A stretch of 64,000 bases of DNA from Montifringilla adamsi. Its lineage: Eukaryota > Chordata > Aves > Passeriformes > Passeridae. The notes under the pieces are model-generated. The model was not told the origin of the DNA. It saw only the letters and a list, made by a program, of their open reading frames with translations, and did not search any database. The number at the start of each line of letters is the position of its first letter. Position 1 is the stretch's first letter. The stretch covers positions 8,115,888 through 8,179,887 of the forward strand of contig JAGGNK010008559.1 in NCBI GenBank assembly GCA_017590115.1, written 5' to 3'. Positions 13,401-25,800 of this stretch are shown here, piece by piece. The position numbers were made by a program, and so were the translations under genes.

Positions 13401-16286
13401 TTTTGGAGTGGAGTCCCTTACACAGTTTTAGCCAGGACTTGGGCAAAGCATGACTTAATTTGCTGCTTAGTGGTGTTTAAAAGGAACCTTGTTCTGTGAC
13501 TTAAACCAAATAAATTGAATGCAATTAAATGGCTGATGGAGCCATGCATAGCAACCCATGGTCCCAAGAACAAATCAACTGTGTAACACACAGGAGAAAA
13601 GTAGAAGTATAAAGAAGCCTGATTTCCCTGCTGTTATCACGCTGCAGGAGGTTGGTGCTTTTTCCTCTTGATTTTGTGTGTCTAAAGTAATTTCATCGTG
13701 TTTAGCAATTACTTCAGGCTCCTGGCTGTCATAGCAGGGTTAAAGGGAGAATTGAGCTTGTCCTCCTTAGCTGTTTTGCTTTACGGAAAATATCTCTGAT
13801 TTTTCAGAGTGGGTAAATACAGGACCTTCAGGACCTGCAAGGTTTTCTGTGTTCAGATGGGGGGATTTTGTTTAGGTACTTGTAGACCAGTGAGTAGTTT
13901 GCTGCCATGCCACAGGGTCAGTGTGCTCTTGGTTATGAGGAGCAATCTGGGGAGCAGGTAAGGAATCTTCTAGTACTCATTCATATGTGCTTAGTTGCAG
14001 AGAGATGTACAATATTCAGCATTTCCTTGTACGTTGGGTCTCTCTCATTTAATGTGTTAGAGAAACATGAGCAACTTTGAAATGAAAGACCTTGTCTTAG
14101 CAAGAAGGACTTTTTTAATCATGAGGAAAAATCATTGTGTCTATTTGGTTGACTGATTGAAATACAGAAAGATTTACTTCTAATACTGGCTATTTAATTT
14201 ACTATTTATTGATAAGAGGTGTGTACATGCTTCTGGCTGTAGGGGGACTGCCTGTTTGCAAAGCCAATTTATGTGTAAGATCACTTCCAGATAGGAGTAA
14301 TAGCTCAGGGCCAGAGATCTCACTATGTGGTCAGAAACTCAGTTAACTAGAAGTGCAAACTAACATAAAAAGGAAAAAAATAATCCAAGTGAGGAGATGG
14401 TAGATCTGAGGCAGAAACTTGGAAAATAAAGTAATGCAAAGAGAAACTTAGGGATGGGTGCGTAGATGGCTGCTGCTGTGTTGTGTAACTGCAACAGGAG
14501 CCAGCCATTCTGAGGAACCTTGTTACCCAGCAGGGAACAAACCCTTATTCTACTGATACATCTTTGCAATATAGAAGACTGGATTTTAGACACTATCTAG
14601 ACAAAGATTTTTGGCAAACAAGATGGGGGTCTTAACACCAATTGGAAGGTAATGAAAGAACTGATGTGTTACAGACATTAAGCAGAAGATAGATGAAGAA
14701 TTTATTGGTTTGGCCACAGCCAAAATAGCGGGATGAAATCAAGCCAGGTACAATGTGTAGGATGAACTTTTCTTATGGTGAGAACTACTGGCTTTGTAAG
14801 TGGATTTCTGGGAAGCACTGAACCTTCATTGCTGGGACTGTTTTAGAACCTCTAGGGATGAAAAGCTGATAGAGTTCCAATAAAGAAAACTAGTTTTTGT
14901 TAATAGAGAGGGACGTTGCAGCTCCATGACAAGGACTTTTTCCTGCTTTGGACAGTGAAGGAGCTTTCCAGTAGCCTAAATGAGGAATGCTTTATTGGTT
15001 CAGTCTGATTCCTTCATTGCTCCATTACTTCATTTTTAGAGATGTCTGGAGCAGAAAGGCCACATGCAGTGACCACACTCTGAGGCTGCCAGAACACCTG
15101 AGAAACAGCCCCAGGAGGTGCCAGCAGCCTAAGGCCATCCTACAGGGACTGCTGGGCACCTCAGTGGGGGGAGATTCTTTAGGCAGCTCTAACAAGGACC
15201 GTAGTTAAAATTTGTAGCCTTGGACACTTGTTACCAAATCTCATTTCAAAATTGAAATTGTGCTCATTGTACTGGTACATGAAAACCCTGATGCTGGAGG
15301 CCTGTTTTTAACACACAGTGAATGTGTCTGTTGGGAGGATTCACATTTGCAAGCTCTGCTGGTAGTGATGAGTGACTGTTCTACCAATTAAATAGATCAG
15401 GTGCTTAGTTATGTGTAATTTCAAAAGCTGACTGGAACCTCACAGTGTTGCTCTGGAGTGAAGCAGCAGCCCTTCCAAACAATTCTCTTTTTACCAGCAT
15501 ACTGAGGGATTATTTAGTGATATGACTTTTATGGCTCTTTGATGGTAACCTTAGGGCTGTGACCTCAGGATAGCAATCAGGATATCTTCCTTTATGGGCC
15601 ATATTTATGGGAAGGTCCTTGATGGTGCATTAAGAATGCACCAAAATTAAACCCTTTTCAGTTCATCTGTTCTAGAAGTTTCCTTCTCCTTGTGTTTCCA
15701 ATATTTTCCTCTCAAACAATATTTCACAGAAGTGACGTTTCCCTTTGTTGTAACTGTGAACACAAAGCCTGTACCTGGTGCAGGAATGTAAACAGTCTCA
15801 CTGTTTCAGTTCTGGAAGTTGGAATGTTTCCCCAGTGCCCCAGTAATTTGATTTGAGCAGTCATTAGGATGTTATATAGTTCTTCTTGTCCTTTCTAGCC
15901 CCTCTTGGGAAGATCCAGCAATCCATGAACATATCTCCCTTTGCATCTTACAGCAGTTTGTTGATTATGTTATACTTGTTTTGTTTTGCAGAAAACTGTT
16001 TATATAATTTCAGTTAGCCTGGGTTATTCTATCCTTGAGGGGGAACACTTAGGCTTGAATTATTTGCTGGATGAATATCAAGGTGTGTTTTTAATTCAAG
16101 TCCCATGTTTAATTTAATACTGGGTGTATTAGCTTGCAAACTTAAAAATAAAACAAAAGGAAATTTTGAGTTTCTTTTTCCAAGAGCTATTCTAGTCGTA
16201 TATTTGGTATTCTTGCCCCCAGAGCTCATCCCTCTCCCTAGTTTCTTCTGTTTTATTTTTTACTTGTATCACCTTTGATGCAATTA
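7452..16286. other. Non-coding flank with one CR1 fragment
   Basis: No gene recognised. Apart from the CR1 piece at 8441-8680 I see only an A/C-rich stretch near 12125-12165 and chance open frames, the longest being 154 codons on the minus strand at 12583-13047. No RNA gene was recognised. Confidence 0.6.
8441..8680 (-). mobile_element. CR1 LINE fragment, older (minus)
   Basis: The plus strand matches the reverse complement of a CR1 3' UTR with substantial divergence. TTGGAAGGGAGCTTTGGAGG is followed by TAATCCAACCCAA, the CAGGGGCTTGTCCAGCTAAG block, AACATCTCCAGGAAT, a CAGTCTGTTCCAGTGCTTAG block and CAGCTTGTGCCAATTAG. The ends are approximate. Confidence 0.8.
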
Positions 16287-16821
16287 AATCACAGAATCAA
16301 AGAATGGCCTGGAAGGGGCCTTAAAGATCATCTTGTTCCACCCCCTGCCATGGGCAGGGGCACCTTCCACTATCCCAGGTTGCTCAGAGCCTCATCCAGC
16401 CTGGCCTTGAACACTGCCAGGGATGGAGCAGCCACAGCTTTTCTGGCTAACCTGCACCAGTGCCTCACCACCCTCACAGGGAACAATTTCTTACTGATAT
16501 CTAGTCTAACCCTCTGTGCTCTGTCAGTTTGAAGCCATTCCCCCTTGTCCTGTCACTCCATGCCCTTGTAAAAGTCCCTCTCCAACTTGTTTGTAGGCTC
16601 CCTTCAGGTGCTGGAAAGGTCACAATTAGGTAACCCCAAAACCTTATTGTCTCCAAGCTGAAAAATCCCAGTTCTTTTCCTTTCCTCACAGGAGAGCTGT
16701 TCCTTCTCCCTAATCATCTTGCTGACTGGCTCCAACAGGTCCAAAGCCCTTCCTGTGCTGGGGACCACAGAGGTGGATGCAGCACTGCAGGTGGGTCTCA
16801 CCAGAGCAGATTAGGAGGATT
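16287..16821 (-). mobile_element. CR1 LINE, 5'-truncated 3' end (minus)
   Basis: The plus strand reads as the reverse complement of a CR1 3' end. It begins with the AATCACAGAATCAAAGAATGG tail remnant and then has the GATCATCTTGTTCCACCCC region, the CAGGTTGCTCAGAGCC block, the CCCCTTGTCCTGTCACTCC block and the GGTGGGTCTCACCAGAGCAG block. About 535 bases of the 3' UTR and the end of ORF2 remain. It is the best preserved CR1 here and resembles the younger bird CR1 groups. It is too truncated to code for anything. Confidence 0.93.
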
Positions 16822-19800
16822 TTTTGGCATCAGAGGAAACAGCTCATGAGTTTGTAATAGTTAAGCTTGGTTTGTGATTCGTATGAGCCACAGAAGGAAG
16901 AGGTATATCTGGCTGGAGCATAATTGTGCCTTGGGTGTCTCATTCTGCTGAAGGCAGGCGTGGAGCCCGGAGCAGGCAGAGATCTCTGCTTATCAGGCTC
17001 ACATAGGATGGCTCCCTTGGCTTTGACTGTCATTTATTTCAATGTGCATTTCACAGAACAACTGTTCTCTTTTCCACCTCTGGCTGTAAATACTGAGAGA
17101 GGAAGAGCAGAGGAGGAAGGCAGGTGGTCACAGACTGCTGGCTTTCACTGGCTTGGGGCTGCTCCAGCAGCACTTGCTGTTACAAATCACAATCCACGTG
17201 ATTTGGCACATGGACCTAATCTGAAGTGCTCTGCAATCTTTTAGTAATTGCCTAAAATTAATTAAAAGGAACAAGCCCAAGATAACTAAAATGTTCCTGT
17301 GGAAGCCATAGAAAGCCCTTCTTTAGTATTGCTGTAATATTTTGATAATGGACTGGTCAGGGCTGTTTGTGTCAAGAGTTTGCCCAGCCCCCCAAGGATG
17401 CACAGATAGCCTTATTTGCAAATGAGGTGATGAGTTGTTTTCTGCATGTATTTCCATCCAGGCTGGAGGCTGACCTGGAGCTCTGCCACACAGCTTTGCC
17501 ATGACAGAGAATCTCTCGCTGAGAGTGAGTTTGGGTCAGTCCCAGCACTTTTTCTGACCCCTTCAGGCAGGTGATTGAGTATTTTCTGAAAGTGGGATGA
17601 ACTGCATTTCCCTCTGTCAGTGCCAGTGTTAGAGTGAGACTGGCAACAGATCCAGCCTTGAAGGTTATGGACAGCTGCTAAAGGCAAGCCTGGGATGAGA
17701 AAGGGAAGTGGGACACCTGCTGCATTCATTTCAGACTTTAGGGGAATCTCCTGTGTGCTTGAAGGTGGAATATGGAATGCAAAATCTCTGTGACACCCAT
17801 TGATCTCTGCAGGTGAACCCCCCTCTGCTGATATACCAATACAACATGGGAAGGAGAGGGGCTTCCTGATGAGCATTTCCCAAAGAATTGTGTGCTTCAC
17901 AGGATTTTATTCATTACAGTGAGTTTGAAAATGATTGCATCCTCCCAAAAAGCCAGCGGGTCCTGGTGTTGTGCAATAGGCTGTGTACAAAACCAAAATG
18001 TCAAAGGGCTGCTTCTGACTTGGGATGTTGTTGTGGGTCATTAACAATTCTGCCTGGAAGTGCTTGTAGGGGAAGCAAGAGAATAGGGATGAGAATGCTG
18101 AGAACAGGGAGAGAATTGAAAGCAGGGAAAATGTAAGCACCAATTTTTTGATTGAGAATGGTGAGCTCTGGAAAGAAGCAGGGGGGGAGTTTTAGAAGTG
18201 CAGGTTGTTGAAATATTTATAGAAATAATGCATCATTTATGTGAAAAGAAGCAAAGCAGATGTTTTCTTTCAGTAGCTAAAATCCCCCAACAACCTCTCA
18301 AGTTGTTCTCCATGCTGCCTGTTGAGGTAGGATGGCAGTTTAAGTGGCAGAGGATATCTGCAGTTTGGGGCGAAAATACAAGCGATTTCAGAGCAGCCTG
18401 GTTTTACAGCAGGACAAGAACAGATCTGCTTTCCCTGGAAGTGAGAGGCAGGTCCCTTTCCAGAGCTTTGCAACAAGAGGCGCAGGGGAGGAAAGTGAGC
18501 GTACACACAGTCTGTGACTAAAGATAGGAAGCTAATGAGCATTCATGGAGGGAGGTATGGGATTAGATTTACCCTGTTTTCAAAACTGCTGTTTAGATCT
18601 TGTTCTCTTTCATGTAAACTTGTGGGTTGCTGTAATTAATCCCAGGCATTTTGCTCTGCTCAGTGCCTTAATAAACATATAAATTAACTCATTCCTTAAA
18701 TGTTCCTTCATTAGCAATGAGCTCAGTTAAATAAAAAGTACCAAATACATGTTCACTTGAAGTCTCTATTGCTCACTCTAGGTCTGCTCAACTTCCAGGG
18801 TGGGAATTGCTCACCATCTGCCGTGATGTGATTGATACACAGCAGGATCTGCTCCAGAGCTGCAGTTTATCAATTTCTTGCTTTTTTGAGTCATTGGAGA
18901 CAGGGATGTGCCACATCTCTTAGAGGAGCAACAGTTAAGATTTCCAGGTGGCAGAAGCAGGGTTGGTGAGGGCACAGCCTGAGTGCCCTGCTGAGTGCTG
19001 GGGAGCCATGAAGCCCAAGTGCTGTGCCTCCCAGAGCTGAAATTATCAGAAAACACGGGTCTCGTGTTTCATACCTTGCCAATCACTTACTCATTGCCAC
19101 TTAGTCATCCCTCTGTACTTCATGTACTGATTGATGCTTGTGCAGCGTGGCTGTAAACTATCTCTTTATGGTTTGTAGTCATACACTTGAAAATAATTAC
19201 ACAGGGTACAGAGAAGTGGAGAACTGGGACAAAATGTGTGTCATTCCTCCCACTGTGCTGGTGCTGCCAGGTTAGATAGATAAACCTGAAGTAAAATTTT
19301 TTTTGAAGATAAATGCCGGAGCAAGACCTTTTAACTCTGTGATTGTGACTTTGATGCTTGTAGTCTTCCTCTGAATTTAATTGCCATACTTCTGCCTTAT
19401 GTTTGATTGGTTTTGTCCTGCATTTACAGTGAAACATGATGGAAAAAGAAATCAGGTTGGAACAGAATCTATGTTAACTCTTTCTGTTGTAAAAACAAGC
19501 AAAATTTTTTTTGAAATCTGTCAGTTGTAGAAGTAGTTTAATATAACCTGGGGGCATCTAAATTATGTTAAAACAGCCTTGTTCTGTTTTGTTTCTATTC
19601 TGTGTAATCTTAAATAGTTTTCAATTACTTCATATCCACTTCTATACACCAGTCTTGCTCACTAGTAAAATAAGTAAAATAAAATCCACTGGCAGTTCTG
19701 AATTGAAATAATAGTTTTGTACTTGAGAAAAAAGATTGAGGCATTTCTTTTGAGGTGGAGATTTTTGTTTGTTTGACTGCTGTTTTTGACATTTTCATTC

Positions 19801-22800
19801 AGAACAGAAAAAAAATCACTATCAGAATTTCCCATGTATAGAAGGTCCATCTTTTTAAACAACTGAAGTACTTATTTAGCCTGTCAATTGAGACTCTCAG
19901 AATATTGTAGTTATCAATTGTAAAGCTTAGTGTTGGTGATATATGTTTTTAAAATGGATAATGTGGATCTTCTCATTACATTTGAGTTGAGTTTAATCTG
20001 GAAACGTCTACACGAAGGGCACGGTAAAATATCCTTCCCAAGGCTGCCATTTGCTCATAGCCAAATACAGGTTAGCAGTTGCTTTGGCAAGGAACAGCAG
20101 TGAAAGCCACTCTTGGGTGAATAATCCTGAGGGATGGCAGAACAGGGCCTGCTTTTCCATTTCTCTCTTTGTATGCACAAGTCTGTATTTCTTGCCATTT
20201 CAAATCTTGATTATTTTATTTAGAGAGCTTGTTTTTGTCTCCTTCTATTCTGAGTAGAATATCTTATTTCAAGTAGAATGTTTTATTTGGAAAAGCTGTA
20301 GCCAAACAGAAGGGCTGCAGATTCTGACCTATGACTTCTCCATAGTTTTGAATCATGCAATTGTTTGTGTTTTTAAAAAGAGGCAGTAGAATGATGCCTA
20401 ATACATATGTAGCGGGCTGCATAATTTTGGCATAAATAGGTGATGTGCAAGGAATATAAAAATCCAGCTTGTGTTTGCCACCTAAATGCTTTCATGTATT
20501 TTGTGCTTTTTCTTTGTAGCATGTTAAACCTTTGTCTTCAGAACCATGCAAGTATTTAATTTTAAAAAGCAAAATTTAACAGCGGTGGGCTGGAATGCCT
20601 TTTATAAACAGAGTTCCAGTATTAATTAACTATTAATTATTATGAAATAATTCATTAAAAGTGACTTGTTAGTATTTAACTTGTTAGTAATAATGGCTGA
20701 GGTCAGTATGTACTCATACTACTTGTACTCATACTCGTACTAATACTAGTACTCAGTACTAATTTTTCTAGTAGTCCGTAAGATGAGTCCCTGTGTGTGT
20801 GATCTGTTAGTCCATGTTCCTGGTACCTCTGCCTGCTCTTCCTAACTGCACCTCAGGACCAGCTGCTTGGAAATGTTGCTAGTTCCACTCAGGAATTGGG
20901 ATGGCAGTTTTTCATTTGCTATTTACATTTTGTCAGCCCACGGGTCTCACCTTCTCCTTTCTGGCATAGTTCTGTCACTGACATGTTCAGGAATCTGATT
21001 TTAATATCTTTATTTCCTTGGTATGCCCCATGGGCAGCTGGTTTAGTCTCAATTTACATTTTGCATAATTAACTCTGAGCTTTGAGGGCACTGAGCAATT
21101 CACTCATGTGGCAGTGCCACTTTTCAGGAGATGTGCACATGGCTGGCACAGAGCTCATGTTTTGCTTACCTGGGGGTTCATCAGCCCCGGTCCCAGCACT
21201 GCCAGAAGTTTGAGTTAGTGTTTGAGGGGTGGAGACTGGAGATTTGCAAGTGTTGGAGTGTGAGGAGGAGGCTGCTGCTGGTAGGGAAGAGGCATCAGTG
21301 GCTGATGCCTGACGAGACAGGAGTCAGGCAGCAGACGAGGCACAAGGTACAGCTGGGTGCTAGGGGAGCTACAGGATTTGGGAGCTAACAGGATCCCAGC
21401 TGTGTGTTTCAAGGCTTGCTGGATTCTGGAAAGCAAAGCGACCACAGTACAAGTGGGCTGTAGGGTTGTGGGTAAACCCAGAGATAAACGTGGGAGTGCT
21501 ATCAGAGGCTATGGAAAAGAGCCTATATAGTCCTTAGACGTTATTCCATATTGTTATCTGTCTCCTGGTGGTTCAAATAAGTCATGCCTGTCCCTAAAAA
21601 TCATTTCCAGCAGAAACAGTGAAATAACAGGAAAACCTCATCTCTCAGCGCAGCAGGGTAACTTGTGGGCGTAGCGCCCTTCGTGTCACAATAAAGAGGA
21701 GCTGCTCATTATTTTCTGTGGGCTTGCATTCACAGGGCTTTGAGGGTGCAGGATGAAACAATAGCAGGACTGCTGGGCTGTTTTTCCTGCCCAGTTCAGT
21801 ACAAGGCCTTGCTTCCCTGAGGTGCTCCAGTGCAGCTCCATGCCAAGATGAGCCACAAGCCTCCTTCCAATGTAAGGCATGGGCTTGTGATCTCTGTAAT
21901 GACATTCTCCATGAGCATCTGCCTAAGTGTGTCCTGTGATGGCTGCAGAGGAGGAAATTGACTCTTCTGGCTCAATCCAGTGCCTCTGGCATGGGTGCAT
22001 GAAGATTTTCAATGCATGGAGTAATGCCAACTTAATGCTCCTTCTGAGCTTCAGGATCAAGTGGCAGGAATGCATGAAAAGACAGAAATGAATTTGCAGG
22101 CTTCAGAGAGCTTTGCACGGCGATTATTTTTATGTTGTTTGTAATTGTTTGGGCTAAAATCTATGCCTAAGGACTTAAACTATGCCTACTCTGCTGTGAG
22201 CAGTCAAAAGGTTTTTGTCTGGCTTTCAGTAAGAAAGGTCATGTATAATTCTGATTAGAAATTATTCTAGGTTGCTGTTATTTATTTAGTAACCTGTGGT
22301 AACTGTGAGCATCTCCAGCTACTGTTTACTGACAGCCTTGTATTTATTAGCTAATGGCAACTGTGAAAATAACAGGCTTTGTCATTTCACTTCTGAGTTG
22401 GTAAGGAATAAGAGATTCACCTTTCCAAAGAACTAAGGAGTGGATGCTGAAATATGCTTTATATATGTCATTTCCTCTGATCTCTCAGGATGAAGTGATG
22501 CACCTGTTGAATTGGTAAGGTCTGTTCATGTTGTTTCTTGCTTTCTAAAACTTCATGTTGAAGGATGGAAACATTGTGTAAGGAGTGAATACAAACAGGG
22601 CTTTCAGTATTACAAAAAGCCAGCAGTGCTTCTTAGAGAGTGAAGAGCAAGGCAAAATGACAGCATGAAGATGTAAAGTGAGATGAACTACAAATTTCAA
22701 TGCAATCAAATCTTGTTCTCCTGACATATATTTGAACATTTGCAAGAAGAGAAGACAAAAATCTCAAGTTATGCAAGAGATTCAGAAGCAGTAGTTCAGA

Positions 22801-25800
22801 TGCAGCACATTTCAAGCAATGGATTTCCAGCCAGACCGTTTGTTAACGTAAAACATTGTCAGACACAGGATAGATTTCTGCTACTTCTTGTGTTGATTTT
22901 GTGTAATTTGCTTTGGGTTTTTTTTAATAGCGAACCAAAGGCACTTCTATGAGATTACAGTATTGTGGTGTATAGAGTTTGAAGTCAATATCCAGCAACT
23001 GATATTGTCAAAGCTCAAAAAAGCCTTGAGTTCTGTAGGAGTTCTGATATTCCAGCAACTTGTTTAAAGAGGTGACTAGAATTAAACTAGCCTAATGACA
23101 GGAGCATGGTGTTACCGTCTCTGTGTGATCCAGTAAATGTGCCTAAGTAGTTGCCATGGATATGCTGTAGCTCAGCTTGTGCCTTGGGAAGGGATTGAAC
23201 CTAAACAGGCGCTGGCACTATCTCTGAGGAGTGTGGGTACATACAACTGCAGATTTTGTTTGCACTTCAAAACTGAAAGTAGCTTTCAGTACTCTTCAAG
23301 TACAGTTAGCCTTGTCTCACTTCAACTTTTTGTTGAAAATTTTGTTACATATGGAATATGGTAGTATATTTCTTGAAGCAAAGAGAATGAAACTAGAAAA
23401 TATAGCATTAAGAGTTGCTTTTTGTCCGGGAAGGCAAATAAGTATGGCCATTGTCTTCTGTGCATAGCTGGTAGAAATTCCACACATTTGGAGATTTTCT
23501 TGTTCTGTAATGCTGGGAAATTGCTATTCTACTCCCAGACTTTCACTGTGGGAGCAGTGGCACTGGTTGCTGTCAGGGCTGGCATCTGCCATTCCAATCA
23601 AGGGGAGCTGAAATTGTCCCTCATTATGATAGTGTGGCTTTGTGGTTTCTTGACTGACACTTAAAAAGCTATTTATTGCTAAAACACAGCATAGCAGAAG
23701 AGACAGAGGAACTCATGACATGTGAATTAAGACTGTCACATAGATATCAACAGGAATAAATTGCTTTGTTCTGATGCAGCTAATTGGTATTTCTGTGAGG
23801 TATTTCTGCACTGATTGAAATGTTGAAAGTGAAACATTAGAATTGAGCTAATTTTGTCTTTTTTTGCCAAATCACTCATTGCTTTGCAGCCTGCTACAGA
23901 AATGCTCTTCTCCCACACCTGGAGTTTGCACTATAGTGTAGTACCTGTCTGTTTTCCTTTTTAATTTGTGTCTTGCCTAAACAGGAGGGGAAAACATTTC
24001 TTCCTTGTTTTATGTCTATATTCAAGATCATGGGATTAAAAAGATCTCCTGGATGACCAAGGCCTGTACCTTGCTGTCATAGCCACCATATCCTACGATG
24101 TTCTTTGTAAATATATTTATTCCACCATAAAAGTGGCTTACTCATCTCCATTTTCTTTTATCCTGTCTGTCCCAGGACAACATTGCTCTACTGATCCTCC
24201 TAATTTTAATCAGCCACTGTATTCCCATTTCTTGGGAATTGTCTTTCATCTTGAGCAGCACTTACTCCTCTCAGGATTTCACGTGTTTGTGGGAAGCAGT
24301 CATGTCCTGCCTCCCAGTCCTAATTTACCAGGCTAATTGCACAAGGGCAATCTTTAACTGTACTCTTGGTGAGGTGGCTGCCCTGCTTTCCACTCCTGTT
24401 CACCATTTTAGCTTGGGTTCTTTATTTTTTTGGTATGCACGACCAGGATTGCAGAGTGCCAGCTCTAAAAGAACATTGAAAAGCAAATTATCTTTAATTT
24501 CTAAAATTTTTTGAATGCACTGTCTTCCAGCATTTACTAATATTGCCAGAGATTTGTAAGCTGCTGAACAAAAATATGTATGTCATGGGAAATAGGTGCA
24601 TGGCTTGTTGCTAAGATGGGAGATAGTATTTCTTTTATGCATTAAGGGGGGAACAGAAAGTGCTGTCCCTGGTAAATGTGAAATATATCTGTATCATCAG
24701 TAAGCTTTCAAATTGCATTTTTAGCCATTGAAGTAGATAAGTTTTTCTTAAGATGGAATTGAATACATGGTTTTATCTCTTGCTCCCCAGATCAAGTTGA
24801 GTACCTGATTCCCTGGAATTCCTGTTTTCAGAAATATTATCTGGCTTCTCAGTTGTGCTCTTTGCAGAAATGGTGGTGTTGGAGGAAAGGCCTATCTGGT
24901 TGTGCCATGATACTCAAGGGGCAGCTGGAGCTCACTCAGCAGCCAAATCATGTCACAGAAATGCTTTTACCCCTTTTCACCAACTTCAGTTTCTTGGGTT
25001 TCTGAGATTTGAGATAAGCTTATCTTCTGCAGCAGCGTTTTCTTCTACACTTCCACACAGAAATTGTTAAAAAATCACTTAGCCCTGCTAGGCCTTGAAA
25101 AAAAGGTTTGATTTTTAAAGAGAAGTGTCTCTGCTTTCTCAACAGTACCACAGCTCTTCTCGGAGCCCAGGCTAGGCACAGATTACCAGATTACAGGAAG
25201 AAATTACCTGTGAATAAGCAAGTACTGAAGCTGACTGTGACAACAATCTCAACAGTAAAAAAAACCTCCACCAAATCCCAAATGTGGCCCCTCAGCAAAG
25301 AGAACAAAAAAATTTGCCCCCTAAGCCCCCTTGATAGGATGAATGCACAACTAGAAAAAAGGCAACTAGGGCATGTCTCTAAGTAGATCATTTAGGGTCC
25401 CCTTCATAAAGAAAGTTTTCAGTAACTTCATGCATTTTGCCTGGACTTCCTACCTGGCTTACAGCAAAAACATTACTGAAATTAACCTGGGGCTGATCTC
25501 CTGATTGCCTCAAAAGGACTATGACTAAGCAAACTCTCGCTCCTCAGGCTGTGTAACTTCACACTCCCCTGTGATTTTCTGTATGGCAACAGCAGGATGA
25601 GTCACAAGAAGTAAAACAGATAAGCCTGAATTGAACCCAGTCACAAAGACAAATTCAGCTCCTTTTATAGCAATAGAATAGAAGCCCTCTGTGATAGAAC
25701 GGATTAAGATAGTTTAAATACAGCACTAGTACTTTTTGTTTAGCAATTAGTTTCTGTAGTTCCCTAACATGTCAAATGTATGATTGTTCAACGTATGAAG

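Noticed and set aside
17412..17900. 162-codon minus-strand frame
   Set aside because: No recognisable domain and no splice or promoter context. Its length is within chance for 64 kb.
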